From: Canna indica
Lineage: Eukaryota > Streptophyta > Magnoliopsida > Zingiberales > Cannaceae
Assembly: GCA_034359265.1 (NCBI GenBank)
Contig: CP136893.1
Span: 47,503,501-47,567,500, forward strand
Direction of reading: 5' to 3'
Length of the DNA: 64,000 nucleotides
The notes under the pieces are model-generated. The model did not search any database. It had not been told where the DNA came from and was given only the letters and a program-made list of their open reading frames with translations. Of this stretch, positions 23,612-36,027 are shown piece by piece. A program made the translations under genes and the position numbers. The number at the start of each line of letters is the position of its first letter. The first letter of the stretch is position 1.

Positions 23612-24417
23612 CAGCCTGTTTGGTTAGCGAAATCAAGTCTGTTTTTATGGTTCCGATTTCACTGAAATCAAAATTACTTACGAAAACGTATTTGGTTTAG
23701 TATTTTCATGAAACTGAATCGAAACCAGAATGAAAAGGAAATTAATTTTCTTAATAAAAATGAAAACATCATAATATTATTTTTTGTGATTTCGAGACTG
23801 TCGGTTTCATTATCAAAATGCAGTGACAACTTTGTAATTATAAATATTTTTTTATAAAATTAATTAATTTAAAAATAATCAAACCATATCTAATTTTTAA
23901 AAATAAAAATAAAAATCATCATTTTCAACTCAAACTATTATCTTAAATTTACGAATTAATTAAACCAATTTATATCTAATTGACTCAAACCTAAATTTTA
24001 AAATAACTCAATTTTTTTAATGTTGATCTATTTAAAATTAAATCAAAACTAATTTTAGACCATTGGACTTATTTTTTAAAAAAAAATTATAATAACTATT
24101 AATTAATTTGTATATCTAATTAAACAAAATAATCTTAAATTATCAATAACTTAATTAATTAAATCATACAAATATTTTATAACCATATTAACAAACATTT
24201 AATTACTATTGAAAATATTCAAGGAAAATTAATATTATTTTTTTATAACCAAATAAATATTCACGGATTTCAACTAACTAAAACTGATGTTGTTTTCATT
24301 AACCAAACACGTTTTCAGAAAACTGAAAACTAGAAACCAAAATCAAATTTTCGAAACCAAGTTCTCAGTTTCACTGAAACCAAATCAAAAAATAATTTTC
24401 ACTAACCAAACAACACC
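23612..24417. mobile_element. Tourist-like TIR element, TSD TAA
   Basis: It is 806 bp. The left end CAGCCTGTTTGGTTAGCGAAA matches the complement of the right end (GGTGTTGTTTGGTTAGTGAAA). TAA flanks at 23609-23611 and 24418-24420. TAA plus a GTTTGGTT-type TIR fits PIF/Harbinger. AT-rich, no coding. Confidence 0.85.
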
Positions 24418-24640
24418 TAAATGACTCATTTAAATGGTTTAACGGGTGGAACATAAAATGGGTTTAAATGTTTTGTTACAGTAGTGTTAATGGAGTAAAT
24501 GCGGTTGACGAGACGTTTGTACAACCTTTATGAGAGGTATTAATTATAAGTATATATATTTTGAATTTCATTCGATTTTAGAAAATTATTCATCTCCTAT
24601 TCGGCTTTTTCCCTTTTAGGAAAGTTTCTGAAAAATCTAC

Positions 24641-25224
24641 ATGTTTAGATTACTTGGGTTCTACGGATTCTGTTTGTTACAGATAAATTTATTTTCAGCA
24701 AGTGAATTATCTTTAAAAAAATAATACATATTTAATGTTTAATTATGCATAATTATGTAGGTAACCAAGCGATGATTCTACCGTGAACATAACGAAGAGG
24801 ATTAAGCCTCATAAGTTGTAGTATAACATAAGATAGAAAACAAAAACTAACTAAACTTAATTATATCATTATGAAAATTGTTAAGAAATTAGTGGGCCTA
24901 ACTCACCCTAAAAGTTAGCTCATTATGAGAGAATTGTTCAAAATATTTAAAAGTTATCTTGGTAATATTTTTAACCAATGTGAGACTTTAACAAAAACAC
25001 TTAAAAATTTTAAGTAATTAAGAACATTGTAAGCCTCATAAGATGAGATATTTTATATTTTCAAAAATTATGAAATGATGGACAAAGCTAAAAATGTATA
25101 ATTACCATCTATATAGATCTAAAATTTACTACTTAATATATCATCATAAGTTATTTTCTAAATAAAAAGAGCTTATAGTATTAAAGTATTTGAAATTACA
25201 GAGGATAACACCTTACAATCGTGA
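24641..25224. other. Unassigned AT-rich sequence
   Basis: No gene, repeat of this window or RNA motif recognised. Confidence 0.5.
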
Positions 25225-25345
25225 CTAGCATATTTGGTGGCAGCATCTTATAAGTTGCCTAGAGGTCTGAGATTTGAATCTCAGTTAGATTTTCTTTGTA
25301 TGAATTCCCCACCTCGTGTGGAACTCGCTTTTTTTGAAAGAAAAA
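25225..25345 (+). mobile_element. tRNA-derived SINE remnant
   Basis: A degenerate A-box region (about 25233-25246, TTTGGTGGCAGC) and a B-box-like GATTTGAATCTC (about 25270) are spaced as in tRNA-derived SINEs. The stretch CCTCGTGTGGAACTCGC with T-rich 3' end resembles the 3' half of Au-type plant SINEs. It is not a tRNA gene: the arms do not pair as a cloverleaf. Confidence 0.5.
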
Positions 25346-27949
25346 AAAACCTTACAATTAAACTGCCAACTCATTTGTTAGGAATGATCTTTATTAGGAT
25401 CAACTGTGGGTATTATAGTTGGTGATAATATATCTCTAGTATGATAATCTATTATGATTTTCTATCTTTGTTAAAAAAAATAATCTTTAGTTAGGAACCA
25501 CTACTGCAAGATATTAGTCAAACATTAAGCTCGATTCGTCAGACAACAATTAGTTGAACACCAGATATATAGAGTGAGGCTTAAGCTGGAAGAAGAACGT
25601 GATGTTCTCTATTCATATTTTAATTATAATTAATTTTTGATTCGCCATGGCTTGAGAAGACCGATGGTAATATCATGTAAGGAGAAGAATGTCAAATTAT
25701 CTATCAAAGTGTGACGTTGAAATATCTTTCCCATCGCAATTATATGTTTACTACACATGAGTTTGACAGAAATAATCATAAAGCGCTTGAAGCGTACGTA
25801 AGCATATAGTAGTTTCAAATTAAGTTGTTTAGTTTAAAATAGTTACGTAGAAAATATATAACTAGGTTCAGATATTGGGTAAGTATACCCTATCTCGACA
25901 TTTCTACTTATATCTTACAATTGAAACTATACTTTATGTGGATTAATATATGATTGATCAAGCAGATTAGGTATCAGTTAGTTTCAAACCTTAGCCGAGT
26001 CATATATATATATATATATATCGGAAATTAATTAATCATTGTTATTTTATGCGGAATATATCAGAAATTCACATCGGTTCTTAGTATAAATTAGGGTAAT
26101 TAAATTATGAATGATATGTTGATCCATAAACATATATATAACCGGATAGCAAAAATTAGATGGACTAAGAATAAAAGGCCTAGCAGTCAGTGTGAAACAT
26201 CTTGATCGAGTAGATAAAGAGAATCTATTATACCTTTCAAGATTAGTTTGTTGGGATGAATAAATACTTTCTCAATCCGAACAAACTTGTCATCAGAATT
26301 AACTGTTTATCAATTGAGAAAAGAAAACCCCCACTTAAACGTAAGGTATAATTCATGGATCAAATTAAATCCCAAATATAAACCAAATCGTCTCCATCAA
26401 GAAGGCGACAACTCCTCTCCCTCTCCCTGCAGAAAGACCTGGTGGGACAAATGAGGATCCCGATTATGCACGAAACAGTGAAATACATGCGTGCCTCTCT
26501 TACACAGTTGCATGCGATAAATGCTATTGTTCAGCAGATTCCTTCGGTCCTTCCCCCTCAATACATTGCTAGAACATATAATTAATGGTGGTATAGATTA
26601 GCCAACAAATTAAGCAGGAAAAATGGAAAAGGGAGGTACTTTGTCGTCGTCATCAAAATGTCCCGGTATATGCGATATTGCTTAGGGTTGTTATTGCAGC
26701 GTACGTCCTTGTTGAAAGTTGATCATTAAGGCGTTGATGAGAGTCGTCGTTGATTGATTGAGGCAAATTACTCACCATCTTTGACGTGAGGCTTTTTGCT
26801 TGGATGGATCGCAAGCAGTACTTGATCAAAAATGTGGAGACTTTGCAAAGGTGAAATGATTAGCACATAACTTTGGGGAGGAGCAAAATAGGAGGAGGCC
26901 CCACCGTGTTCCTTCGGGCGTTGCAAGGGATTTGTTGGTTAAACCGGCATAGTCTTGGACAGATGCGACGTCCCCAGCAAACCGACACAGCCTTCAATTT
27001 CTCGCCCTTTTCCTCGTAGTCGTCGTGGTTTTTTATTTGGCCTGCCACCGCTCTTTTTTGTCTCCATAAGTTCTCAAGTAGAATATTGCATGTGTATATG
27101 GTTAATTAAGATAACTTATGATAATTAATATGCCTTCACCCATAAGGATACTAAAGGCAAAAGTTTAATCAACGACCATTGTATTGTATACTAAATTCGT
27201 GTTGCTAATTAAGAAAGAAAAGCTCATGATGGAAATGTCGTAATCCCCGAGTTTCTTTGATCGGACGAGTGGTAGATGAACCAGGTGCTTTCTTATATAT
27301 AGGTGGTCTAATTATCTGAGAGACAACTCCGGTTTAATTGCTTCAAGATGAACCATGTGTTGTTATTTTTCCCGGGTAACTTAAGCATTTTTCAAGCTTG
27401 ATTTGATTTGTTATTAATTATTTGATCTGGCAGAACTTTTTACTTCGAAAATAATATTTTTTGTAACTTTGATATTTCAAAGTGATATGAAGGATGTGAA
27501 GAAATTAAATAATGAGAGAAAAATAAGAAGAAATATATATATAATAAAATCAGTAAACAAAAGATTAAAAATAGTTAATTTCACACTTTGGCTATTCAAA
27601 TTTATTATGATTTTTATTTTTACCCCTTATCAGTTAAAATGTCTCACTGTAGTCTCTACAAACTTTCTTTAATATATGCTGATCACTTGAAAAGTTCTAT
27701 TTCTCAGTTTCATCCTTAAATTATAAAAGTCAACCTCTTAATTTTTAATTTAGTTTAACCCTTAAACCCACATTGAGGTACTTATTTTGGCACACTACAA
27801 TGACAAATTATGTTTGAGATAAAACTAAGATCTGATTAGAATATCAATAAGTACTAAAGGCAGGTTTACTTCAAGGGAGTATATGATAAGAGATGAATAA
27901 AAAAAGTATATAATAAGAGATGAATTAATATTCTATTTTTGCATGAGGA
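25346..27949. other. Low-copy region without recognised genes
   Basis: It includes an (AT)n run at about 26004-26021. Open frames of about 60 codons (25630-25818, 26860-27048) are isolated, lack family motifs and look fortuitous. The stretch 26380-27060 is less AT-rich than its surroundings and could hold UTR-like or regulatory DNA of a host gene, but nothing is recognisable. Confidence 0.4.
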
Positions 27950-28387
27950 TCAGAGCTACCTGAAGGGGACCCGCAAAAGAGACTTCAACGCTCAAGTCAG
28001 CAAGTATTTGAGGTGCAAGTAATAAAATTGGAACTTAGGTTACTTTAGACATGTCGTGTCTGTATTTATTGCAGATGGAGGTGATGACGTCGCCCGGTAA
28101 TCTCGCAGGGATATTACTTGAAATGGGTTGAGGCTGATCCCGAAGATGTCGGGCTCGTAATGGTATATCCCTAGCTTGTAAATAAGGAGAAAGTGGATAT
28201 CCTTGTATGGCCGAATGGAGCCTCCAAACGGAGCCATTCGGTCTGGCTTGAGTCAGATTTAGGAATGTGGCGGGGTGGAGCCCCCAAGCGATAGTCATTT
28301 GGTCAAGCTCAAGTCGAATTCAGGAGTCCAGGGCGTTGTTGGGTTAATTTAATCCGGTTACGCCCAATAGTACTAGGCCAGTCTATA
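27950..28387 (-). mobile_element. Repeat related to 31715-31922, probably an LTR piece
   Basis: Blocks such as GGGTTGAGGCTGATCCCGAAG, CTAGCTTGTAAATAAGGA and a GGCCAGTCTA end recur in diverged form at 31715-31922. The stretch AAGAGACTTCAACGCTCAAG near 27977 is reminiscent of plant Ty3 (Tat-like) LTRs. Strand and class are inferred. Confidence 0.4.
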
Positions 28388-28637
28388 TTCATTGTTTGTT
28401 TAGTGCATGGATTAGAAGAAACATAAGTCTTCTTCATTGGATAGGATAATATTGGACTGGATAATAAATGATGAATGATTGGATATGAATTTTTTTTAAA
28501 TCTGGTGTACATCGAATATAATATTAATTTTATATTCTTCTCTTTATATTTTCTTCTAATTCATGCACTAAATAAATAATTGATATTACTCCATTTCTTA
28601 TCTTATCCTCCCTTATCCTATGAAGCAAACATGCCCC
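28388..28637. mobile_element. Tourist-like MITE copy with damaged left end
   Basis: The right end CCTATGAAGCAAACATGCCCC abuts TAA (28638-28640). The interior matches the MITEs at 45712-46114 (GGATTGGATATGAAT, TTCTTCTAATTCATGCACTAA). No clean left TIR is visible. Confidence 0.7.
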
Positions 28638-28640
28638 TAA

Positions 28641-29155
28641 TGGCGCATTTGTTTCACAGGATAGAATTTCGGACGGATAGAAATTCATTTGGAATTAACT
28701 AGGATAAGAAACATGTGGGATAAATTTATATCCTATCCAGCGTTTGTTGAATTCTCGGATAAGAAGATAAAAAAGATAGGATTTTGAAATCCTATGTTTG
28801 AGTCGGATATTAATAATTTAACACTTAAAATTTGATTTTATCAAATTTTTGTTTTAAAATTATGAAATTAAATTTAAATAATTATTTTAACATAATGATA
28901 ATAATTATAATTTACAAAATATTTTTAAATATTGAATTAAAATTGATTTTTTGCAAATATCCAATTTAAATGATATGAGAAGAAATAATCCTAGAATTTT
29001 AATTCCCACCCCCCTTAGGAGGATATCTATATCCCATTAGAATCGGATTTGGATCCGATCATATCCAACTTAAATGATATCTGATGCTCGTAATAAACGG
29101 CAGATAGGATTTGAAATTCTATCCATCAGTCATATCCCGTGAAATAAACGCGCCC
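28641..29155. mobile_element. Tourist-like MITE, 515 bp, TSD TAA
   Basis: The left end TGGCGCATTTGTTTCACAGG and the complement of the right end GGGCGCGTTTATTTCACGGG form a TIR. TAA flanks at 28638-28640 and 29156-29158. It directly follows another MITE and shares its TAA. No coding. Confidence 0.88.
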
Positions 29156-29158
29156 TAA

Positions 29159-29512
29159 GGGTTTATTTGACTACTTACAGTGAAGAAGAAGGAAAGAGAA
29201 TCAAAAAAACATTTCCTACTCTCTTTTTTTCCATTGATTTCCTACTCTCTTTTTTTCATTGATTGGATACGAAGAATGAGTCGAAATGAAAATTAATAAA
29301 TGGGAATGAAAAGACAATTAATATATATTTTTATCGTGGAATAAAACTAAATCAATTAGAATTTACTATTGACTTAATTTCCTTTTATTTAAGATAATTT
29401 TGTTTACATTATGTAAAATTTTAATATTTTAATATACTTATATTCATTTAGTTTTAAAACAATATAAAAAAACTCACTCCATGAATAAATAGTAAAGCCG
29501 AGGGGCCCTACA
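29159..29512. other. Unassigned sequence
   Basis: Contains a direct duplication of about 25 bases (CCTACTCTCTTTTTTTC at about 29217 and 29245). No gene seen. Confidence 0.5.
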
Positions 29513-30350
29513 AGCGATGCTAGATCGTTGGTGAAATCCATCACCGATGGCTCAAACCGTTGTGAAGTAACTTAATTAGCTTAAAAGACGAACACAAATA
29601 ACTTGCAGTAGTCGAAGCGGCTGTAGCAACTAAACTTATCAGCAATAGATGCAAAAAATTATCAGTGAAAGAATCTGCAATGACCCACAAATAGGCGTTG
29701 TTACCCAAAATTCACATTAGCAAAATTCACGCTAGCAACAGTTCAGGTACGACTCTCAAATGGTATCACTATCGCTAAACCATCATTGTATACATTAGGT
29801 ATGGTGATACACCATGTTACCCATCTGGTGTTAGACCATCAACCATTTATGATAAGCCTTCAACTACAGCGTACTCAAGGCCAATAATCACTCATAACTT
29901 AATTGCAATATATGACTCACGGTTGGAATTACGTCACCAATTAATTATCCTATAGCTAAAAAAATAAGAAGATATAAAATCATGTTTATAACGATAATTT
30001 CAAAACATATACACAAAAATCACATTCAAACACAAAATATGAATCATTTACATTATATAGAACGAAAAATTATCAAATACATTAAGTCTACTATCTACAT
30101 CTAAAATAATTACATGAGATACAAAAATCTATCGTTGCAGCGACTCTGACGATGGTGGGGTCTGTAGGGGCTAGGTCAGCATCTGCGTTAGCACCATAGA
30201 CTGGGTCGACGAGGACAATGGCTCAGTAGGACCATGTATATGAATACTTAAGTGAGCTGCCAACTACACCACGAGTATCTGTATGCACTTTATCATTCTG
30301 CCTTGATCTTCAATCATATTTCTTTGATCTAGCTTCAATAACAGGATTGT
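29513..30350 (-). mobile_element. Decayed 3' half of a CACTA element
   Basis: Read on the minus strand, it follows the 3' half of the CACTA at 50216-51676. Near 29862-29900 the complement reads GAAGGCTTATCATAAATGG, close to GAAAGCTTATCGTAAATGG at 51359. Near 29545 it has GTTTGAGCCATCGGTGATG, matching GTCTGAGCCGTCGGTGATG. The end CTAGTAGTG is eroded. The stretch 30125-30350 corresponds to the last TNPA-like exon but has no open frame. Confidence 0.65.
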
Positions 30351-31922
30351 TAAGATACGAGAGGGCATATGCAGCGAAAACGAAAGCAAAGTAAATTTTA
30401 GTTTTTCTCTTTTTATCCCAAAAAACTAGTGATCCCATTGATATAAATTATAACTCATCAAGAGAGGAAAGAAAATATACCTCAAATGATGAAGACGTAT
30501 TGTAAGCGTCGGATCCTCAAGCTAGGTGCACATGTACACGCCCTCCAATGGTGATCCACACTAGGAATCCTTGTAACGTCGAGAAAACACATTTTCTTGA
30601 TCTCGATTATGCAAGGCTCGTCGTGGCTCTATGGATGGATGGTCGTCTCCAAGGCACGAAGAAAAGGGGGTTGGCCCTTGAAGCGAGGTGCAACCCCAAG
30701 AAAGGCATAAATTGGACCACAAGAAAGCAAGAAATAACACTTGTACCTTTCCCAAGATAATTTGGCTCCAAAATGGAAGAAGGGAGAACTTCTACAAGGT
30801 TCGGCTGCCCTTCCGAAAGGGAAGAAGAGGAGGAAGTTCACCAAGGATCGAGCAACTGCCCTTCCGAAGGGAAGAAGAGGAGGAAGACCGTGTGTCTCTC
30901 CTTGGGGAGGAGGTAGCGACTCTTCTTTAGGGAGGAGGTGGCTCTTGAGTAAGGTGGAAGATGAATCAAGAATTCTCTTATTCTCATGTGTCACCCTCCT
31001 CACTATTTAAAGAGAGATAAAAAAAAACCCTTATGCCCTAGCAAATCCCTAAATTCAAGGAGATGAGGAACCTCCTTCCTCATTTTTTTGATTCGGCTCC
31101 TATCTTTAAGGAGTTGGCCGATTCCTTCAATCAAGGAGTTAGCCGACTCTTTGAATTTAGGGAATGAGGAACCTTTCCTCATTTGTGAGAATTTGGTATT
31201 GGGATACAAGGCCAAACACAGCAGAAACGGAAGCAATGTAAATTTTTAAAAAATTCTTTTAATCCCCAAAAATCACCCTTTTCAATTTAGCCAAACTTAT
31301 GAGAATTTTGCCAAATGTATCCATTTTTAATTTAACCTTTCATTTAACTTTTAATAACTTGCAAGTAATTTTCATTTGTATCATAATGATAACATAGCTA
31401 CTAGCAAGCTATCATACTAAATAGCAAAGAAAAGGATCAAAAATTATTTTCAAAGTCTACTTTGCTAAATTATTTCGAATCCGTTTTTTAAGTAATCAAG
31501 TGATATCAAAATGATTTTTAAGAGAACACAAGAGTAATATAAATGAAAATATAATTTTCAACCCTTCCTATTGGTTAAAAACCAAAAGACAACAATTAGT
31601 CTACGTTTAAAACCACCTTAAGCCTGTTATAGGCTACAAAGGTCTCCTAGGAGACCGAAAATCAAAATAAAAAAACATTTTTCCAAAAACTCTTACCAAG
31701 AGCGGAGAAGTCACTTAGACGCTCTCGGAATGGGTTCAGGCTAATCTCGAAGATGTCAGGCTCATGATGACGAATCCCTCGTGATTAATGAGGACGCAAA
31801 TGTCCTTGTATGATCGGGTGGAGCCCCAAGCTAAGTTGTTTGGCTTGACTTGAGTTGAATTAGTTCATTAGTGTGGACGCTTCTCGGCCAAATCCGGTAT
31901 GGGCCCAAAGTGCTAGTCCAGT
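30351..31922 (-). mobile_element. Eroded LTR-like sequence
   Basis: Two stretches share GCAGMRAACGRAAGCAAWGTAAATTTT (about 30370 and 31220; given in ambiguity code), a sequence of the kind seen just inside Copia LTR/leader junctions. Another part (31560-31660) is the complement of the non-coding part of the gag-only Copia element near 4330-4430, and 31715-31922 matches 27950-28387. A mosaic of several insertions; boundaries not resolved. Open frames at 30548-31010 lie in GAAGAGGAGG-rich repeats and are not convincing genes. Confidence 0.4.
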
Positions 31923-32240
31923 CTACTTGAGAGGATGATGTGCATGAGCATTCTTAAATGAAACATTTTTCTTCCTAATATTCTTAAAAGAATAAATATT
32001 TTTCAATTCATTTGTTTTCTTACCTAAATTTAAAATCTCATTTTTCAACATATCAACTGATTGATGTAACACATGCAATTGAGGTTCCAACATGCAATTT
32101 TCGTTTTGCAAACTCTCATTTTTTTTTACTTTTCAATTCCTTAATCTCAAAATTCAAAGTATCATGGGAAGAATCAAATGAACTTGTTTTTAGTTTTTCA
32201 TTTTCTAATTCTAAAGTGTGCACATGATAATTAAGCCTAG
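31923..32240 (-). pseudogene. Copia gag coiled-coil fragment
   Basis: On the minus strand it encodes the coiled-coil part of the gag at 3360-3760: ...DMLKNEILNLGKKTNELKNI... and a SFKN...AHAHH tail. Only this part survives, cut on both sides. It belongs to the same non-autonomous gag family. Confidence 0.8.
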
Positions 32241-33284
32241 AGTTTTCGTTCCAATCACATCTCTATGTGACTCTTGGATATCTATGTGATTGACATCTCA
32301 TGTTCGGGTAATTCAAATCCTATATTATGTCCATGTTCCACAACCATTTTGATGGACTAGTTAAGTCAAACCATATTAAACCTTTGGATATCACCAATAT
32401 TCAACTCCTGCCTTACTAAGATGGTCCAATACACCCTGCTTTGGCAGAACCTATATTAGGACAATCGAAATCTTGACGAGTGTTTAAATTATGGAAGGCA
32501 TTAATGACTTACGATTAAATGAGGGTGTTTTTAAAACAATTTTAAAATATGCATCTAATGCTCATGCATTCTAAATATATCGCATCACGGACATATAAAT
32601 AAAATGCATAAAATAAATGTGACATAGCATAGCCCTAAAACCTAAATGATCTCCATGAGCCAATATGGAGATCAAGGGTCAATCTTGGGGAGTCTTCATC
32701 TCCATGAACTCACTCGATGGCATCCAGTGACCGCCTCCTCGTCCTCCATTAAAGTAACAACTAATCTAATTCTATAACTCTAAAATAAAATTATAAAATT
32801 ACAATAAGGAAGGAACGACACGCTGGCCTTATGGCGGTCCCACTAGCCGGTTAGTGAGTGGGGTTCAAGGGAGCAACCCCCCTTGCCGGGTTTGGCGGGG
32901 GCAGCGCCCACAGAGCAAAAATTGATTTCATAAATCAAATTTGCATATTGTCGCACGATCCTAATGACCTTGGCACAACACACAAGAGACCTCGGCAGAG
33001 TGCCAATGTGTCGCCGAGTAGGCGTCGCAATGCTCTTTGCCATTAACAAGGGCCCAAGCTATGCCGAACAACAAATTCATATCACCGTGGGATAATCAAA
33101 TTATTACACTGTGAAATCTATTCATGTATAATCGCATTATAAACTTGTCGATTACATAGATCTTATCTATGTACAAACATATTTATTCGCATATCTAAAC
33201 ATATCTATGTAGATAGTTTACATAACATGAATAATATGCATAAAATAAATCACAGAAAGATCAATCTAACCGAGAACACAGGAG
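32241..33284 (-). mobile_element. Copia leader/internal remnant upstream of a minus-strand primer site
   Basis: It lies between a gag scrap and the minus-strand primer site. A GC-rich stretch (32830-32910: CCCCTTGCCGGGTTTGGCGG) is like the leader of some long-LTR plant Copias. No gag reading frame is preserved; the open frames at 32843-33049 and 32858-33046 are on opposite strands of the same GC-rich part and are chance. Confidence 0.45.
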
Positions 33285-33296
33285 GCTCTCATACCA
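33285..33296 (-). other. Primer-binding site, minus strand
   Basis: GCTCTCATACCA is the complement of TGGTATGAGAGC, one base from the usual Met-tRNA site TGGTATCAGAGC. It fixes the orientation of the LTR to its right. Confidence 0.75.
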
Positions 33297-33300
33297 CTAT

Positions 33301-35061
33301 TGGGTCATCAAGGACCGGGCAAGCAAATAAAATTTTACCCGCAATGGAAATAAAAACCGATCCTCTACCCAACCGGATCCATGCATCTCGATTAAATCAA
33401 TACTATGTTGAGGATTAAACCTTTGAAGACCGAACTCTGTCTTCTGCTCCACGAATCCAAGATCACAATCTTGCTCTGAATCCAAGGTGCTACCAAACGA
33501 CAAACACCCTCTACAGATAGCACACAGACGAACGCAACGAACTAGGCGGCTCCAAAGTGCTATATATCTCGGCTCTCTCAAAACTCCTTCTGATCTCATG
33601 GAACACGAAACACCTTCCCCACTCTCCTCTCTGTCAGTCTATTTGGTGGAGGTTGGCTACCACAAAGGGAGCACGACTTTCTTCAAAAGGAGGTCAGCTT
33701 CCTTTCAGAAAGAGGTCGGCAGCCACAAGGAGATAATCCTTGTACCCATCTAAATCATAGGTGTGTATTTATAGACTCGTAAATCATATTGATCGAGTCA
33801 TCTCAATCGTTGATCAACTCAAAGCTTTATTCGCAAACTTAAAACGATTTTAGTGACCAAATAAAATATATCCTTAATAATAATTATCAAGGATGAATTT
33901 CCTAAATTCAAGATGCCAATTATAATGTATCGTTTAATACCAAATATTAAAGATACATTACCAATTTGATCAACGTAATTCAAATAATGAAATCGAATTT
34001 CAAAATTGAGAATATTTAATTTTAATTTTAAAACTCCTTTTCAAATTCGAAATTAATTTCCAAAATTACAAAGAGAGAATTAGTGGGTTAATGGTTATAC
34101 GAATCCAATCCGATGAGTCATAACCCTACGCCCAATTTGGTTTGCCCTATGTGTGCGACCCTATAGGTTTACTTAACGTTGACAGTGGGTTCAAATCACA
34201 TTCGTAACCCACAAGTCATAATTGGCCTCTAGCAAACATTACGACTACCCAAGTCAAGTGAGGTTGGTGATCCAAGCAACCTAACTCATAGTATGATACT
34301 TTATCCTTTTGTCACGCGATATTCAGATCGAGCATAAGGCATGGATTACACCATCCTTATAGTGCTCAATCTGGTTTCTTGATTCCTGAGTAGACTGGTT
34401 TAACAAATGACATTGATACTCCTATCAATTCATTTGAGCACGACCATGCATTTCCTTAGTTACACTCAACAAAGGGCCCAGAGATATTTCTCTCATATAT
34501 GAAAGGGACAAATTCCATCACGACTACACATATTCCTCTGCATGATTCATTTCTTGTCCAACTGTAGTCCTTATTACCATCTGGTTAAAGATGATGTTAG
34601 ACTAAGTCAAAACATAGAATTCCTCATGTAGGAATCTATGATAACATCAGGTCGGAGGACTGACGTATCATTTCCGCTAGAGATATACTAATGATATAAT
34701 CCACATAGTATTCTCATGGTGGGTCTGTCCGACACCATGTTTTCCAACATGTGTCTATGATTTGACTTTGATATCACATATCCATGATCAATAAAATATG
34801 ATCATCGTCAGCCAGACTACATATTAGTCTTCATTTATTATCGTTCCAATGATAATGACCAACTAGTGACTGTTTAGAATATGATTCCAACTGCCTTAGG
34901 GTTTTACTATCAAGTCTCATACTTGATGACCATTAGGCGGAATCAACAATTCGAGGAATCAATTATTAAGTCAAACATGCTCACAATGGATAACGAGATA
35001 AAACAATTGTTCCAATTATTCAAAAGGAAAACTACAATGATAATATTGTTCCATTGGCCCA
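33301..35061 (-). mobile_element. Copia 5' LTR, minus strand
   Basis: About 1761 bp. Read on the minus strand it begins TGGGCCAATGG and ends TGATGACCCA, a short inverted TGGGYCA pair, followed by four bases and the primer site. Length and AT-rich U3 suggest a long-LTR Copia lineage. The right neighbour starts three bases later, so the next element landed at or next to its end. No TSD can be matched because the 3' LTR is missing. Confidence 0.7.
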
Positions 35062-35064
35062 AGG

Positions 35065-36027
35065 TGTTGGCCCAAGGGTTGCCCCTATGCCTCGATCTCT
35101 ATTTTGATGATAACAAACATGAAACTAATGCACTTGTGGAGTTTTGAGTTCAGGTTGATGGTGCGATACGCGTGCAAACTTCGTTAGGAAAAATGCAAAG
35201 GAAACGTCAAAAACGACTCCGACGACGATCGCGTAGAATCCTAGGATTAGAAATAGAAAATATGTTATATGACTCTAGGAATTCATCCTAAACCTGATTG
35301 TAATGTTTTCCAAGTCAAAACTCAGAAACAAAACCTGGAAACGAACATCGCGAGAAGAAATCAGCAAAAATAGCAAGTTTCCAAGGTCCAGCCGATGGGC
35401 GGTCGACGACCGGTTGACCGGCCCATCAGCCGGCCATCGACCGGAGGAGTCCCAAACCGAATAGAGGACACCAGAGTGTTCTTCGCATCTCAACTCTGGC
35501 TTCAAATCGCATTCATCGAGTTGAGTAGTTGAAGGCATTGAAGGCTAAGAAAGGAGAACTCTAGCTTGGTTTACTTCCTTGCTCCTTTAGATCTTGTTTT
35601 CATTGTTGTTAAAGTATTTTCTCATCAATAGCTTGTAAGGTGTGCTAGGTAAACATCTTAGGGTTTCTTTGTAGATTTGTGTTTTGCCTAAGTGAATAGG
35701 TATTGAGGCTTTATCAAATGGTTGAGAAGTGAGTCCTCATTGTATTCAAAGGGAAACACTTAGTCTATAAAGAGGTTTGGTTAGAAATCCTTGGTGTGGA
35801 GCTAAGGTAGTGGAGTAGGCAATTGGCCGAACCACTATACCTAATTGTGTTTGCATTGCTTTGATTGCTCGGTTTTTTTTTGATATCGTTAATTGTTAAA
35901 GCATCATAATTAGACGAATATCGATTTGGTTGTGAATGGATTTGAATCGGAAAAGAATGAGTTAAACCGAGTTTTAGCTACACACTATTAAACCCCCCTC
36001 CCCCCTTCTAGTGTGGATATTTGAACA
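35065..36027 (+). repeat. 5' LTR of a Copia element (TGTTGG-type)
   Basis: It runs from TGTTGGCCC to GAACA, about 963 bp, with GGTCGACC-type palindromes at 35400-35450 and the CCCCCCTTCTAGTGTGGATATT end shared with the LTR at 1483. The primer site TGGTATCAGAGC follows at 36033-36044. Confidence 0.85.

Larger units (their letters stand above)
18890..24640. mobile_element. Large inverted-repeat (foldback/MULE-like) element with two insertions
   Basis: The left arm (about 18890-19810) is the reverse complement of the right side (23196-23611 plus 24418-24640). Matching blocks include TACCCCTCATAAAGGTTGTAC and CATTTACTCCATTAA on the left and their complements at about 24480-24545. The arms contain internal repeats with a period near 179 bp (TGTTTACAAGTGG at 19231 and 19410). 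CACTA 2 sits near the centre and a MITE in the right arm. No transposase is visible; long TIRs with internal repeats suggest a Mutator-like or foldback origin. Outer ends and TSD are not resolved. Confidence 0.75.

Noticed and set aside
25225..25300. A tRNA gene
   Set aside because: Only A- and B-box-like motifs fit; acceptor and anticodon stems do not pair, and a SINE-type tail follows.
26380..27060. Host gene or miRNA precursor in the less AT-rich low-copy stretch
   Set aside because: No known plant miRNA sequence, splice pattern or protein motif could be recognised.
30548..31010. Cluster of ORFs of 64-124 codons on both strands
   Set aside because: Purine-rich GAAGAGGAGG repeats give open frames on both strands; no family motif and the surroundings are LTR-like.
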